Source: JAGNNV01 sp031412915
GTDB lineage: Bacteria > Acidobacteriota > Vicinamibacteria > Fen-336 > JAGNNV01
Assembly: GCA_031412915.1 (NCBI GenBank)
Contig: JANODX010000241.1
Location: forward strand, 1-64,000
Length of the DNA: 64,000 nt
Direction of reading: 5' to 3'
The position numbers and the translations under genes were made by a program. Positions 16,873 to 25,483 of the stretch are shown in pieces (the stretch's first letter is position 1; each line of letters starts with the position of its first letter). The notes below the pieces were generated by a model. It was not told the DNA's origin. It saw nothing but the letters and a program-made list of their open reading frames with translations, and searched no databases.

Positions 16873-18005
16873 TGCGGATTCTGTACGTCGCATCGGATCA
16901 GACTCTTCCTGGGGATACGGGAGGCAGTGTCCATGTGCATGAAGTCTCGCAGGCTCTTGCGAAGCGAGGGCACGAGGTCCACGCCGTGGTCCGGGACCAT
17001 GGCCGGGCGGACGCCGGGGGCGATGGCTATTCCATAGAGCGCATCCGGTGGTCGCCGTCGCATCGCTTCTTCCGGTTCCGGGCGCGGCCCCGGATCGCGG
17101 CCCTGATCGAGCACTTGAAGCCGGACGTGGTGATGGAGCGGTACTACAACTTCGGAGGCGAAGGGATTCTCGCCGCGGCCGCGGCCGGAATTCCCAGCCT
17201 GCTCGAGGTGAACTCGCCGGTGGTCGATCACCCCGGGTCGGCCAAGGCTATGCTCGATGCCCTTCTCATCGTGCGGCCCATGCGAACCCATCGGGAACGC
17301 CTGGTGCGATCCGCGTCGGCCCTGATTTCGCCAATCCCAGCCATCGTGCCCGAATTCGCGCGGTCCAAGACGCACTCCGTCTACTGGGGAGCGAATGTCG
17401 AGAGCTTCCATCCCGGGCGGCGCAGTGTGACCAGACGAAAGAGCTGGGGCGCCTCGGCGGACCACTGCGTGGTCCTCTTCAGCGGTTCGCATCGACCGTG
17501 GCACGGTGTGGAGACGCTGCTCTCCGCCGCTCGTAGTCTGAAGGCTCGGAAGGATCTGGTCTTCGTATTCGCGGGCGGAAACCGCGAAGGCATCGCGGCG
17601 GATTTCCAGGGACGCTTTCTCGGAAAGGTCCCCTATGGGGAGATGCCCGAGGTCACGGCCAGCGCGGATATTTCCGTGGCCCCCTACGACCGAAGGCGCC
17701 TGCGTTCCCTAAAGCTCGGCTTCTTCTGGTCGCCGCTCAAGATCTTCGAGGCTCTGGCCAGTGGGGTTCCGATGATCACCCTCGACATCGAACCGCTCAA
17801 CCAGATCGTGCGCGCAGGTCAGGAAGGGGCTTTCTTCAGGGAGAATGACCCGGATGATCTCGCTCGCGTGATCACTTCCCTGGCCGGCGATCGCGACCGC
17901 CGCCTGGCCATGGGAGAGAGGGCGAGAGAGCGGGCGCCCCGGTTTTCGTGGGCGGCCCACGCCGCCCAGATCGAATCGATTCTGCTGACCCTTCGCACCG
18001 CATGA
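16872..18005 (+). CDS. Glycosyltransferase family 4
   Basis: This 377-aa GT-B enzyme has the N-terminal glycine loop PGDTGGSVHVHEVSQALAKRG, which positions the acceptor and donor diphosphate. The C-terminal domain includes VVLFSGSHRPWHGVETLL, GKVPYGEMPEV and LKIFEALASGVPMITLD with its family acidic residue. Its start shares one base with the preceding stop (TGATG) and its stop overlaps the next ATG. It is a retaining NDP-sugar transferase by family; donor unknown. Confidence 0.88.
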   Translation: MRILYVASDQTLPGDTGGSVHVHEVSQALAKRGHEVHAVVRDHGRADAGGDGYSIERIRWSPSHRFFRFRARPRIAALIEHLKPDVVMERYYNFGGEGILAAAAAGIPSLLEVNSPVVDHPGSAKAMLDALLIVRPMRTHRERLVRSASALISPIPAIVPEFARSKTHSVYWGANVESFHPGRRSVTRRKSWGASADHCVVLFSGSHRPWHGVETLLSAARSLKARKDLVFVFAGGNREGIAADFQGRFLGKVPYGEMPEVTASADISVAPYDRRRLRSLKLGFFWSPLKIFEALASGVPMITLDIEPLNQIVRAGQEGAFFRENDPDDLARVITSLAGDRDRRLAMGERARERAPRFSWAAHAAQIESILLTLRTA

Positions 18006-19168
18006 ACATCACGCTCGCCACCGAAGTCTTCCCCCCCAGGGCCGGGGGAGCCGGCTGGTCCACGCGAGCCCTGGCCCTGGCCCTTAAAGACGCGGGCCAT
18101 GAAATCACCGTGGTCACCACCGCAGACGGACCGGCCATGGAACGAAACGTTCCGGTGGTGCGACTGGGGGGAGCGACGGGTCCCTTCAGGCGTGGGCGCA
18201 TGGCGGCGATCTTCCGGAACGCGCTTCGCGAATCGACCGGGCGAACCGAAGTCATTCATGCGCAGCACTCTCTGTCGGCGCTGGGCGCTCTCGCGCTCCA
18301 TCCGAGGCCGCGGCTGGTGGTCACGGTGCGCGACCACTGGCCGGTCTGCTTCTGGGCCACCCGTATGTCCCAGGGGAAGGTCTGTCCCCAGTGCTCGGTG
18401 GCGGGAATGTGGCGCTGCGCCGATGGGCGCCTCCCCGCTTTCGCCACTCCGGCCGCCATCCCCTACATGAAGTGGGATCTTGCCGACAAGCAACAGGGCT
18501 TACGCCAGGCCGATGCGATCATCGCGGTGAGTCAAGCCATGGCCGAAGAACTTCATCTCGCTCGAATCCCCTCGGTGGTTCTTCCGAACCTGGTGGACGC
18601 CTCGGAAGTGAACGCGATCGCGGGCGAGACGCCTCAAATCACTCTCCCCGATCGCTTCGTCCTGTTCGTTGGAAAACTTGAAGCCAACAAGGGCGCGGCC
18701 GATCTGATCCCGGCTCTGGTTCAAGCGAAGGCCGGCCTGCCCCTGGTTGTGCTGGGGAGCGGCTCGGAGGAACGCCCCATCCGTGAACAAGCGGCTAGGG
18801 CCTCCATCGAAGTCCAGGCGCACGGGTGGGCGGATCGCGCCGATGTTCTCCGCGCCATGAAGCGGACGGAAGCCCTTGTGTTCCCTTCGATCTGGCCCGA
18901 GCCGCTCTCGCGCGTGCTTCTGGAAGCCCTTGCCCTCGGGACCCCCGTCGCGGCCATGGACACCGGCGGAACCGCGGAACTCCTGGAGGACGGAACCTCC
19001 GGGCTTCTCGCTCGAACCGTGAAAGAACTCGGCCATGCGGTCAGCCGGATTGTCCATGAACCTCTCCTGCGCTCTCGATTGAAGGAGGGAGCGATGGAAC
19101 GCGCGCGCGCCTTCTCCCCCGAAGTCCTCATTCCCCGCTACGAAGCGGTCTACCGGGGGGACCGGTAG
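18002..19168 (+). CDS. Glycosyltransferase family 4
   Basis: The 388-aa protein begins MNITLATEVFPPRAGGAGWS, the glycine-rich GT4 loop. Residues about 115-155 include a short Cys cluster (VCFWATRMSQGKVCPQCSVAG, WRCADG) that may bind zinc, a feature seen in some GT4 enzymes. The donor domain carries FVLFVGKLEANKGAADLI and FPSIWPEPLSRVLLEALALG with the E-x7-E pair. It starts in the ATGA overlap, and the next gene starts in a TAGTG overlap. Confidence 0.88.
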   Translation: MNITLATEVFPPRAGGAGWSTRALALALKDAGHEITVVTTADGPAMERNVPVVRLGGATGPFRRGRMAAIFRNALRESTGRTEVIHAQHSLSALGALALHPRPRLVVTVRDHWPVCFWATRMSQGKVCPQCSVAGMWRCADGRLPAFATPAAIPYMKWDLADKQQGLRQADAIIAVSQAMAEELHLARIPSVVLPNLVDASEVNAIAGETPQITLPDRFVLFVGKLEANKGAADLIPALVQAKAGLPLVVLGSGSEERPIREQAARASIEVQAHGWADRADVLRAMKRTEALVFPSIWPEPLSRVLLEALALGTPVAAMDTGGTAELLEDGTSGLLARTVKELGHAVSRIVHEPLLRSRLKEGAMERARAFSPEVLIPRYEAVYRGDR

Positions 19169-20370
19169 TGCGGGTGGCCTTGCTTTCAAGGAGCGCGCAC
19201 CCGCTCCACCCGCCAGGCGGCATGGAGCGCGCGGTGTACTCGCTGGCCAAGCATCTGCGGGCCCTGGGTGTTGACGTCACGCTCTTCACCCGGCCCGGCA
19301 AGAACCCGGAGGCCTTCCCCGGGCACGTGGTGACCGTGAAGTATCAGCGCTTTCATCTCGGACCCCACGGACGCGTCCTCGACCGCACTTTCAATTATCC
19401 GACCTTCAGCGTCCTCATGGGCCGCGAGGTCGCCGAGCGGGTGAGACGGGGGGAGATCGACATCGTGGACGCGCAGGGCCTGACCGCTCTGGGCTATGGC
19501 CGGGAGCGGCGACGCGACCCCTCTCTCGCCGCACCTCTGGTCATGAATCCCCAGGGCATGGAAGAGCATCATGTCCGCGGCTTCAAGGCACTTGCCCTCA
19601 GCCGGCTCAAACGGCTTTCCCGAGAAGCGGCCGAGCTCGCAGACTGCGTGGTCGCCACCGACGAGGCGACCTTAGGCGACGTTCCCCGCTTGCTCGAGGT
19701 CTCTCCCCACAAAGTGCGCGTGATCCCGAACGGCCTCGATCTCGAAGAATTGCGCGCCCTCACACCCATCGATGCCATGCCCTTCAGCTTCGAAATCCTC
19801 CCCTGGATGTCGATGCGCTCTCCCCTCTTCGTCTCCGTGGGCCGCATCGAAACCTACAAGGGATTCACGGATTCGCTCGCCGCCTTCAAGCTGTGCGCCT
19901 CTGCGTTGCCGAGGGACTGGGGGTGGCTCGTGGTCGGTGAAGGCCCCTTGCGTCGCCCCCTTCAACGCGCCGCCGCCTCGATGGCCGACCATATCCAGTT
20001 CACCGGTCGAGTCGGTGAGCAGACGCTTCATGCTCTCTATGCGGGTTCCGACATCTTCCTGCACCCGACCCGGTTCGAGGGATCCTCCCTGGTGACCCTG
20101 GAGGCGATGGCCCACGGCCTGCCTGTCATCGCCACCCGAGCGGGCGGGATCCCCGACAAGGTCAAGGATGGAGTGAACGGCTTGCTCGTGAACCCGGGCG
20201 ATGTGGCGGCTCTGTCCCTGGCCATCACGAGACTGGCCGGCGCTTCCGACCAGCGAGCCCGCATGAGCCGGGAGTCCCATCGCCTTCTCGAGCCTTTCCT
20301 CTGGCCGCAGATCGCGAGGCGTCTGGTCGCCCAATATGAGCGGCTCCTTCACGAGCGGAAGAAGAAGTGA
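19168..20370 (+). CDS. Glycosyltransferase family 4
   Basis: The 400-aa GT-B enzyme starts at GTG sharing one base with the previous TAG. Its N-terminal loop is HPPGGMERAVYSLAKHLRA, the classic GG-x-E/A motif of GT4. The C-terminal domain has FVSVGRIETYKGFTDSLAAF, IQFTGRVGEQTL and the E-x7-E block EGSSLVTLEAMAHGLPVIAT. The product is a cytoplasmic or membrane-associated sugar transferase acting on the operon's glycan. Confidence 0.9.
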   Translation: MRVALLSRSAHPLHPPGGMERAVYSLAKHLRALGVDVTLFTRPGKNPEAFPGHVVTVKYQRFHLGPHGRVLDRTFNYPTFSVLMGREVAERVRRGEIDIVDAQGLTALGYGRERRRDPSLAAPLVMNPQGMEEHHVRGFKALALSRLKRLSREAAELADCVVATDEATLGDVPRLLEVSPHKVRVIPNGLDLEELRALTPIDAMPFSFEILPWMSMRSPLFVSVGRIETYKGFTDSLAAFKLCASALPRDWGWLVVGEGPLRRPLQRAAASMADHIQFTGRVGEQTLHALYAGSDIFLHPTRFEGSSLVTLEAMAHGLPVIATRAGGIPDKVKDGVNGLLVNPGDVAALSLAITRLAGASDQRARMSRESHRLLEPFLWPQIARRLVAQYERLLHERKKK

Positions 20371-21107
20371 ATCCGGAGGAATACGGTCGGATGGCCGACC
20401 TCGAAGGGGTGCAGTGGTGGTATGTGGGGATGCGCCGGATCGCGCGAACCCTGCTCACGCCTCTGCTGGTCGGGGAGGAAGGGAAATCGCGCCGGATTCT
20501 CGACGCCGGCTGCGGCACGGGCTGGAATCTCCAGGATCTCGAGAGCCTCGGCCTGACCTACGGCATCGACCTCTCGCCTCTGGCCGTAAGCGCCACAAGG
20601 CGCCGGGGCGGACGGGTGATCCAGGGCGATGTGCTCGGGCTGCCCTACGCGTCGGCGGGCTTCGATGTGGTGACCTCGTTCGACGTCCTCTATCACGCCT
20701 GGATCAGTAACGACGATCGCGCGGTGAGAGAACTGGTACGAGTGTTGAAGCCGGGGGGTCTGATCCTCCTGAAGGTGCCGGCGCTCAAGATTCTCTGGGG
20801 CGCCCACGACGAAGCGGTCCACTCGCGCCATCGTTACACTCGACCCGAACTGAAGGCCTTGATGGAACGCTCCGGGCTCCAACTCATCAGGTCCACCTAC
20901 GCAAACACCCTGCTCTTACCGGTTCTTCTGTCCCGTCGTTTTCTGGACCGACTGCTGAGGCGGCATGGATCGGATGTGGTCCTTTTGCCTTCGCTTTTGG
21001 AGAGGACGTTTGGAGGCCTTCTGGCCCTTGAGGCCTGGCTCATCCGATTCTGCGACCTCCCGATCGGCGCGAGTGTTTTCGCGGTGGCAAGAAAACCGGC
21101 CGCATAG
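20367..21107 (+). CDS. SAM-dependent class I methyltransferase
   Basis: The 246-aa protein starts at GTG in a GTGA overlap. It opens with EEYGRMADLEGVQWWYVGMRR, a common start among sugar-cluster methyltransferases, followed by motif I RILDAGCGTGWNLQDLE and post-motif YGIDLSPLAVSA. GFDVVTSFDVLYHAWI supplies the motif IV region. A target on a sugar or lipid-linked glycan is inferred from context. Confidence 0.87.
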   Translation: MNPEEYGRMADLEGVQWWYVGMRRIARTLLTPLLVGEEGKSRRILDAGCGTGWNLQDLESLGLTYGIDLSPLAVSATRRRGGRVIQGDVLGLPYASAGFDVVTSFDVLYHAWISNDDRAVRELVRVLKPGGLILLKVPALKILWGAHDEAVHSRHRYTRPELKALMERSGLQLIRSTYANTLLLPVLLSRRFLDRLLRRHGSDVVLLPSLLERTFGGLLALEAWLIRFCDLPIGASVFAVARKPAA

Positions 21108-21222
21108 AATCTTCAAGTGTGCGGTCTCGTCTGTCGGCATGCCCCACGAGCGACCAGGCGCCCGGTGCGCAGGTCGCGGAGGAGGCCGCATCGGCACATT
21201 TGCGAAACAGGAACCTAGAGAC

Positions 21223-21822
21223 ATGACGCCAGAAGAGTTCGAACGGGAACGTCTCAAGAGCGCCGAAGCGCTCGGACGTGCCGTGGAAAGCGGGCGAGGA
21301 GCGGACGTGGCGCGGACACCGGAGAGTGTGTTGGGACCGGAAACCGAGGTGAAGACCTGGGCGGAAGGTTCGCGCGCCCCCGGACCGGAACCGCCGGAGT
21401 GGAATCCTCCCCCACCCCCGGACCTGCGTCCGGTCAACGAATCGTGTTCAGCGGCCACACCCCGGTCGACGGGAGGGCTGGCGGCGCTCGTTCTTGGGTC
21501 TCGGGAGAAGAACCGCGAAGCTCAGGCGAAGTTCAATGCGAACCAGGTCCAATTGGACAACGCCCTTGTCACCTGGACCGCGGGCCATTTCGCGGCCACC
21601 CACACACACTACGACGGCGTCATCGCTCTTATGCAGAAGCGTATGGACGACATCGACACCCGCCACCGGGAACTCGAACGCGAATTGGTGCGTCATGTCC
21701 ATGAAATGGCGCGGCGGGTCGACGTGGTGCTGGGGGAAGGGGAGAAAGGACGCGTTTCTCATGATGCCGCCTTGCGGTCGATCCGCGAACGCCTCCGCTC
21801 GCTCGAAGAGAAGCTGGGTTGA
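21223..21822 (+). CDS. Coiled-coil protein of unknown function in the glycan operon
   Basis: This 199-aa protein has no recognised catalytic motif. Residues 1-80 are acidic, Pro-rich and low in hydrophobicity (PEPPEWNPPPPPDLRPV). Residues about 85-199 are predicted helical with heptad-like spacing (DDIDTRHRELERELVRHVHE; LRSIRERLRSLEEKLG). It follows the only sizeable gap in the operon (115 nt), and its ATG 21223 has only a weak GAG upstream. Similar helical proteins sit beside methyltransferases and GT4 genes in other bacteria, where they may act as scaffolds or chain-length rulers; that role here is only a guess. Confidence 0.7.
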   Translation: MTPEEFERERLKSAEALGRAVESGRGADVARTPESVLGPETEVKTWAEGSRAPGPEPPEWNPPPPPDLRPVNESCSAATPRSTGGLAALVLGSREKNREAQAKFNANQVQLDNALVTWTAGHFAATHTHYDGVIALMQKRMDDIDTRHRELERELVRHVHEMARRVDVVLGEGEKGRVSHDAALRSIRERLRSLEEKLG

Positions 21823-22865
21823 GGCGGATCCTGATCTGCGCCGCCCAGGCGCCCTTCATCAACGGAGGGGCGGAGATGCTCGTCCTGTCCCTGCAGCGCG
21901 AACTGGCGCGCCGCGGTTTCCTGGCCGATGTCGCTCAGGTGCCTTTCAAGTGGTATCCGCCGGAAGAGATCGTCCGGCAGGCCCTGGCCTGGCGGCTGCT
22001 CGACGTGACCGAGAGCAACGGAGCCAAGATCGATCTGGTGATCGCCACGAAGTTCCCGACCTTCCTGGCCGAACACCCGGGCAAGATCGCGTGGATCTTC
22101 CACCAGCATCGCGAGGTTTACGATCTGTTCGGGACGGAATACTGCTCCTTCACCGATTCCGAGGAGCACAACGAGATCAAATCGACGATCCATGCCCTCG
22201 ACACCAAGGCTCTCTCCGAATGCCGGGATCGCTTCACCATTTCGCGGACGGTGTCGGACCGGCTCCGGAAGTTCAACCAGCTGGATTCCACCCCTCTGTA
22301 TCCCCCCCCTCCGCACACGGGTCGGTATCGATTCGAGACCTTCGGCGATTTCCTGCTCTTCGCGGGAAGACTGGACCGCCTGAAGCGAGTGGGCCTTCTG
22401 ATCGAAGCCCTCGCTCACGCGTCGAATGAGGTGCGCTTGAAAATCGCCGGTCGAGGGCCGCTCGAAGCGTCCCTGCGAGAATTGGCCGAGGCTCGGGGGG
22501 TTTCCTCCCGCGTCGATTTTCTGGGCTTCGTATCCGACGAGGATCTGCTGACTCTCCTCGCCCAGGCCCGCGCCGCCGTCTACGCGCCGGTGAACGAGGA
22601 TTACGGCTACGTCACCCTGGAGGCCTTCCTTTCCGGCAAGACCCTCATCACCACCGACGACACGGGCGGCGTTCTGGAGTTTGCGACCCCCGAGAGCGGC
22701 TTCATTGCCGAGCCCACCGCGGAGAGCCTGGGAGCGTCGATGACCAGGGCCTGGCACACTTCTCCGGTTCGGCTGAGAGAGATGGCCGAGGTGGGCCGCA
22801 GGAAAGTGGCGCCCATCCAGTGGGACGCGGTCATCGACGCCCTCACGGAAACGATCCGATCGTGA
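21819..22865 (+). CDS. Glycosyltransferase family 4
   Basis: The 348-aa protein starts with TTG in a TTGA overlap with the coiled-coil gene. N-terminal RRILICAAQAPFINGGAEML carries the acceptor loop, and the donor domain has LLFAGRLDRLKRVGLLIEAL, VDFLGFVSDEDLLTLLAQA and NEDYGYVTLEAFLSGKTLIT (E-x7-E region). This C-terminal signature matches GT4 enzymes near O-antigen and capsule genes. The rare TTG start may lower its expression relative to neighbours. Confidence 0.87.
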   Translation: MRRILICAAQAPFINGGAEMLVLSLQRELARRGFLADVAQVPFKWYPPEEIVRQALAWRLLDVTESNGAKIDLVIATKFPTFLAEHPGKIAWIFHQHREVYDLFGTEYCSFTDSEEHNEIKSTIHALDTKALSECRDRFTISRTVSDRLRKFNQLDSTPLYPPPPHTGRYRFETFGDFLLFAGRLDRLKRVGLLIEALAHASNEVRLKIAGRGPLEASLRELAEARGVSSRVDFLGFVSDEDLLTLLAQARAAVYAPVNEDYGYVTLEAFLSGKTLITTDDTGGVLEFATPESGFIAEPTAESLGASMTRAWHTSPVRLREMAEVGRRKVAPIQWDAVIDALTETIRS

Positions 22866-24175
22866 CCCCGGCGTCCAAACTGGCCATCGAGATCTGGTCG
22901 CCTCTTCCCCCGGGGGCCTCGGGCGTCGCCGATTACGTGCACGAGCAACTGGAGTTTCTCGATCGTTCGCTCTCCCTGACCCTGGTCGTGGAAGATCCGG
23001 CGGACATCGATCAGGGACTGCGCCGCCGGTACCGCGTGATCGCGCCGGCCGAGTGCGACCCCCTGGCCTTGCGCCTCTACCACGTCGGCAATTCGCCTCT
23101 CCATGGTTTCATCTATCGCGAGGCCGTCCGAACTCCCGGTGTCGTCGTTCTTCACGAGTGGAATCTGCACGAACTTCTGCTTGGATTCGCGGTCACCGCC
23201 GGCAATTTCGTCGACTATCGCAACCACCTGCGCCGGGAGCATGGCGCGCGGGGCTCGGTGGCCGCGGAAACCATCGCCTCCGCCCTAGGGGGGCGGTACT
23301 GGACGAGTGTGTTTCCCTTGAACGCGGAGATCCTGGGGCGAGCCCTCGGGGTGGTGTGCCTGTCCGGCTCGACCGCGGCGCGGGTCGCAGCCCGCGCGCC
23401 GGAAACACCCCTGCTCCATCTTCCCCATCACGCCCTCTTGAAGGCCCACGTCACCAACCGATCGGAAGCGCGAGCCCGACTGGGCCTTGACCAGGGCGTG
23501 AGCGTGGTTCTGATCCCGGGTCTTGGAACCGCATCGAAGTCGATCGATGTGGCGCAGGCGGCGATCGAGTCGATTCGTCCGCGGGCCTCAGGCCTGGTTG
23601 TGGTCAGCGTCGGCGGGGAATCGAGGGAGGCGACGCATCCACCCACCCCCCTGGTTCGCGCGCTGGGCCGCGTCGATCTGGAGACCCTGGGAGATGCGCT
23701 CCTCGCCGCGGATGTGATTCTGGCCCTGCGCTTCCCCAGTCGGGGCGAAGCTTCCGGCGTGGTGATGCGAGCCCTTGCCGCGGGACGCGCGGTGATCGTC
23801 TCTTCGGGCTCGACCGCGGATGAAGATCTCCCCGAGGGTGTCGTGGCCCGCGTGAATCCCGGCCCGGCGGAGGTCGCGGAGCTCGGCGCCCTTCTGGAAT
23901 TTCTGCTTAAGGACGAGACGGCACGCCTGCGCATGGAGAGACTGTCCCTGGAGGTCGCTCTCTCCCGCCCGGCCGACGCCATCACCGAGGGACTCTCGGA
24001 CTTTCTCCGTGAAGTCGCGCACCGGCGCGGGGAGCAGGAATCGAAGATCCTCGCCCGCGCGTCCGAGGCGGCGAACCTCCGAGGACGAGTGCGCCACGAC
24101 ATCGAGGCCGCGGCGATGAGCCTGGGTCTCACCAATGTTCCGCACAATGTCTTTGAGAGACTCGCCGGACTCTAG
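22862..24175 (+). CDS. Glycosyltransferase, GT4-like, with long C-terminal extension
   Basis: The 437-aa protein starts with GTG in a GTGA overlap. SPLPPGASGVADYVHEQLEF is the N-terminal motif of GT4 enzymes of the PP-x-SG-A/I-ADY type. The donor half is more degenerate than in the other operon transferases: VVLIPGLGTASKSIDVAQAAI and FPSRGEASGVVMRALAAGRAV replace the usual blocks. The last 60 residues form a charged helical tail. It may be active or a non-catalytic partner; the sequence does not decide. Confidence 0.8.
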   Translation: MTPASKLAIEIWSPLPPGASGVADYVHEQLEFLDRSLSLTLVVEDPADIDQGLRRRYRVIAPAECDPLALRLYHVGNSPLHGFIYREAVRTPGVVVLHEWNLHELLLGFAVTAGNFVDYRNHLRREHGARGSVAAETIASALGGRYWTSVFPLNAEILGRALGVVCLSGSTAARVAARAPETPLLHLPHHALLKAHVTNRSEARARLGLDQGVSVVLIPGLGTASKSIDVAQAAIESIRPRASGLVVVSVGGESREATHPPTPLVRALGRVDLETLGDALLAADVILALRFPSRGEASGVVMRALAAGRAVIVSSGSTADEDLPEGVVARVNPGPAEVAELGALLEFLLKDETARLRMERLSLEVALSRPADAITEGLSDFLREVAHRRGEQESKILARASEAANLRGRVRHDIEAAAMSLGLTNVPHNVFERLAGL

Positions 24176-24915
24176 TGGCCACTCCGGTTTCGCTGTCCGT
24201 CGTCATCCCCGCGTTCAACGAGGAGACCCGCCTCCCCGCGACCCTCGCGGCCATCCTCTCCTTTCTGCGTTCCCGCGGCGAGTCGTTCGAGATCGTAGTG
24301 GTGGATGACGGATCGCAGGACCGCACCGCGGAGGTGGCGCGCGCCGCGGGGGCCGAGGTTCGCGTCCTGCGCAATCCCGGAAACCGGGGCAAGGGTTATT
24401 CGGTTCGCCAAGGGATGCTGAACGCGGTGGGTCAATGGCGTTTGCTGTCGGACGCCGACCTGTCGACGCCCATCGAAGAACTGGCCGCCCTCCAGTCGGC
24501 CCTGACGGATGGCGTCCAGATCGCGATCGCCTCGCGGGCGGTCTCCGGAGCCAGACTCGAGAAGCGACAATCGCTGGCCCGCGAGAGTTCGGGGCGGTTC
24601 TTCAACCTCCTGGTTCGCATTCTGCACCTTCCGGAGATCATGGACACCCAGTGCGGTTTCAAGCTCTTCTCGGCCGCGGCCGCGGAGGCCGCGTTCCGGG
24701 AGGCGAAACTCGACGGCTTCGCTTTCGATGTCGAAGCTTTGCTTCTGGCCCGCCGGGCCGGGTTCAAGATTCGCGAAATCGCGGTGACCTGGCGCAACGA
24801 CGAACAGTCCCGAGTCAGTTTGGGGCGCGGCCTCGCCGCATTTGTCGACCTGTTTCGTCTGCGTTTTCGCGGGCGAGACGGGGGCCCGAGCTTTGGGCGC
24901 CTACGGCCGCGGTGA
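24175..24915 (+). CDS. Glycosyltransferase family 2, polyprenyl-phosphate sugar synthase-like
   Basis: The 246-aa GT-A enzyme starts at GTG sharing a base with the previous TAG. SVVIPAFNEETRLPATLAAI, IVVVDDGSQDRTAEVARA and the metal motif LSDADLSTPIEEL are all present, and IMDTQCGFKLFSAAAAEAAF matches the ALG5/DPM1-like subgroup that makes polyprenyl-phosphate glucose or mannose. No C-terminal membrane helices are present, as in DPM1. It is last in the operon; its end overlaps the convergent SurA-like gene by 15 bp. Confidence 0.88.
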   Translation: MATPVSLSVVIPAFNEETRLPATLAAILSFLRSRGESFEIVVVDDGSQDRTAEVARAAGAEVRVLRNPGNRGKGYSVRQGMLNAVGQWRLLSDADLSTPIEELAALQSALTDGVQIAIASRAVSGARLEKRQSLARESSGRFFNLLVRILHLPEIMDTQCGFKLFSAAAAEAAFREAKLDGFAFDVEALLLARRAGFKIREIAVTWRNDEQSRVSLGRGLAAFVDLFRLRFRGRDGGPSFGRLRPR

Positions 24916-25476
24916 AGGCCGCCTGATCTCCGCCCGCGATCGAAGTGCCCCCACCCACTCCTCGATCCGCTGGTCCAGATCCCGCCGCTCGAGCAACTCG
25001 CGAATGGACGGCGCGAGGAGACTGAAAGCGGGTGGTTGGGGATCGTTCACCACCTTCTCGTTGAAGACCCTGCGAACCTCGGCATCTTCCACTCTCACCA
25101 GCGAGCGCAGGCGCTGGTCGATGTAGTTCGATATGGCGAGTTGAACCAAAGCCTTGCGCCGGAGGGCGGGCCTGGTGAATCCCGTCCCGGCCTTCTCCTG
25201 AAGAGCAAGCATCGCGCGCGCAATCGTGTCCTCGGATGGAGAGTCGTTCAAGAGCCGGGAGGCCTCATCGAACATCAGACTCTCGTCGATCGTGCGCTCG
25301 AGCGCATCTGCCTCCTCGAGATGCAGGAGCGCCCTCGCAAGCACCACGTCGGAGTAGAGGATCGGCTTCTTGTTGATAAAGGCCAGCGTGCGCTCGATGA
25401 GCGTACCCGCGGCCGCGGAAAAGCCGCCCGCGGCCTGGATCATCCCGAAGAGAAGGACGAACACGGCCCGCTTCAT
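24901..25476 (-). CDS. SurA-like periplasmic protein without PPIase domain
   Basis: The 191-aa precursor has a signal peptide (KRAVFVLLFGMIQAAGGFSAAAG). Next comes LIERTLAFINKKPILYSDVVLARALL, which matches the start of SurA N-domains (a variant of the typical V..VN...I..SD). No rotamase domain follows, so the protein would be a chaperone-only form. It is third in the tamB-tamA operon, consistent with escorting outer-membrane proteins. Met at 25476 (7 nt after the preceding stop) was chosen because the signal peptide starts there; an ATG at 25494 is possible. Confidence 0.7.
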   Translation of the reverse strand: MKRAVFVLLFGMIQAAGGFSAAAGTLIERTLAFINKKPILYSDVVLARALLHLEEADALERTIDESLMFDEASRLLNDSPSEDTIARAMLALQEKAGTGFTRPALRRKALVQLAISNYIDQRLRSLVRVEDAEVRRVFNEKVVNDPQPPAFSLLAPSIRELLERRDLDQRIEEWVGALRSRAEIRRPSPRP

Positions 25477-25483
25477 GTGTGGC

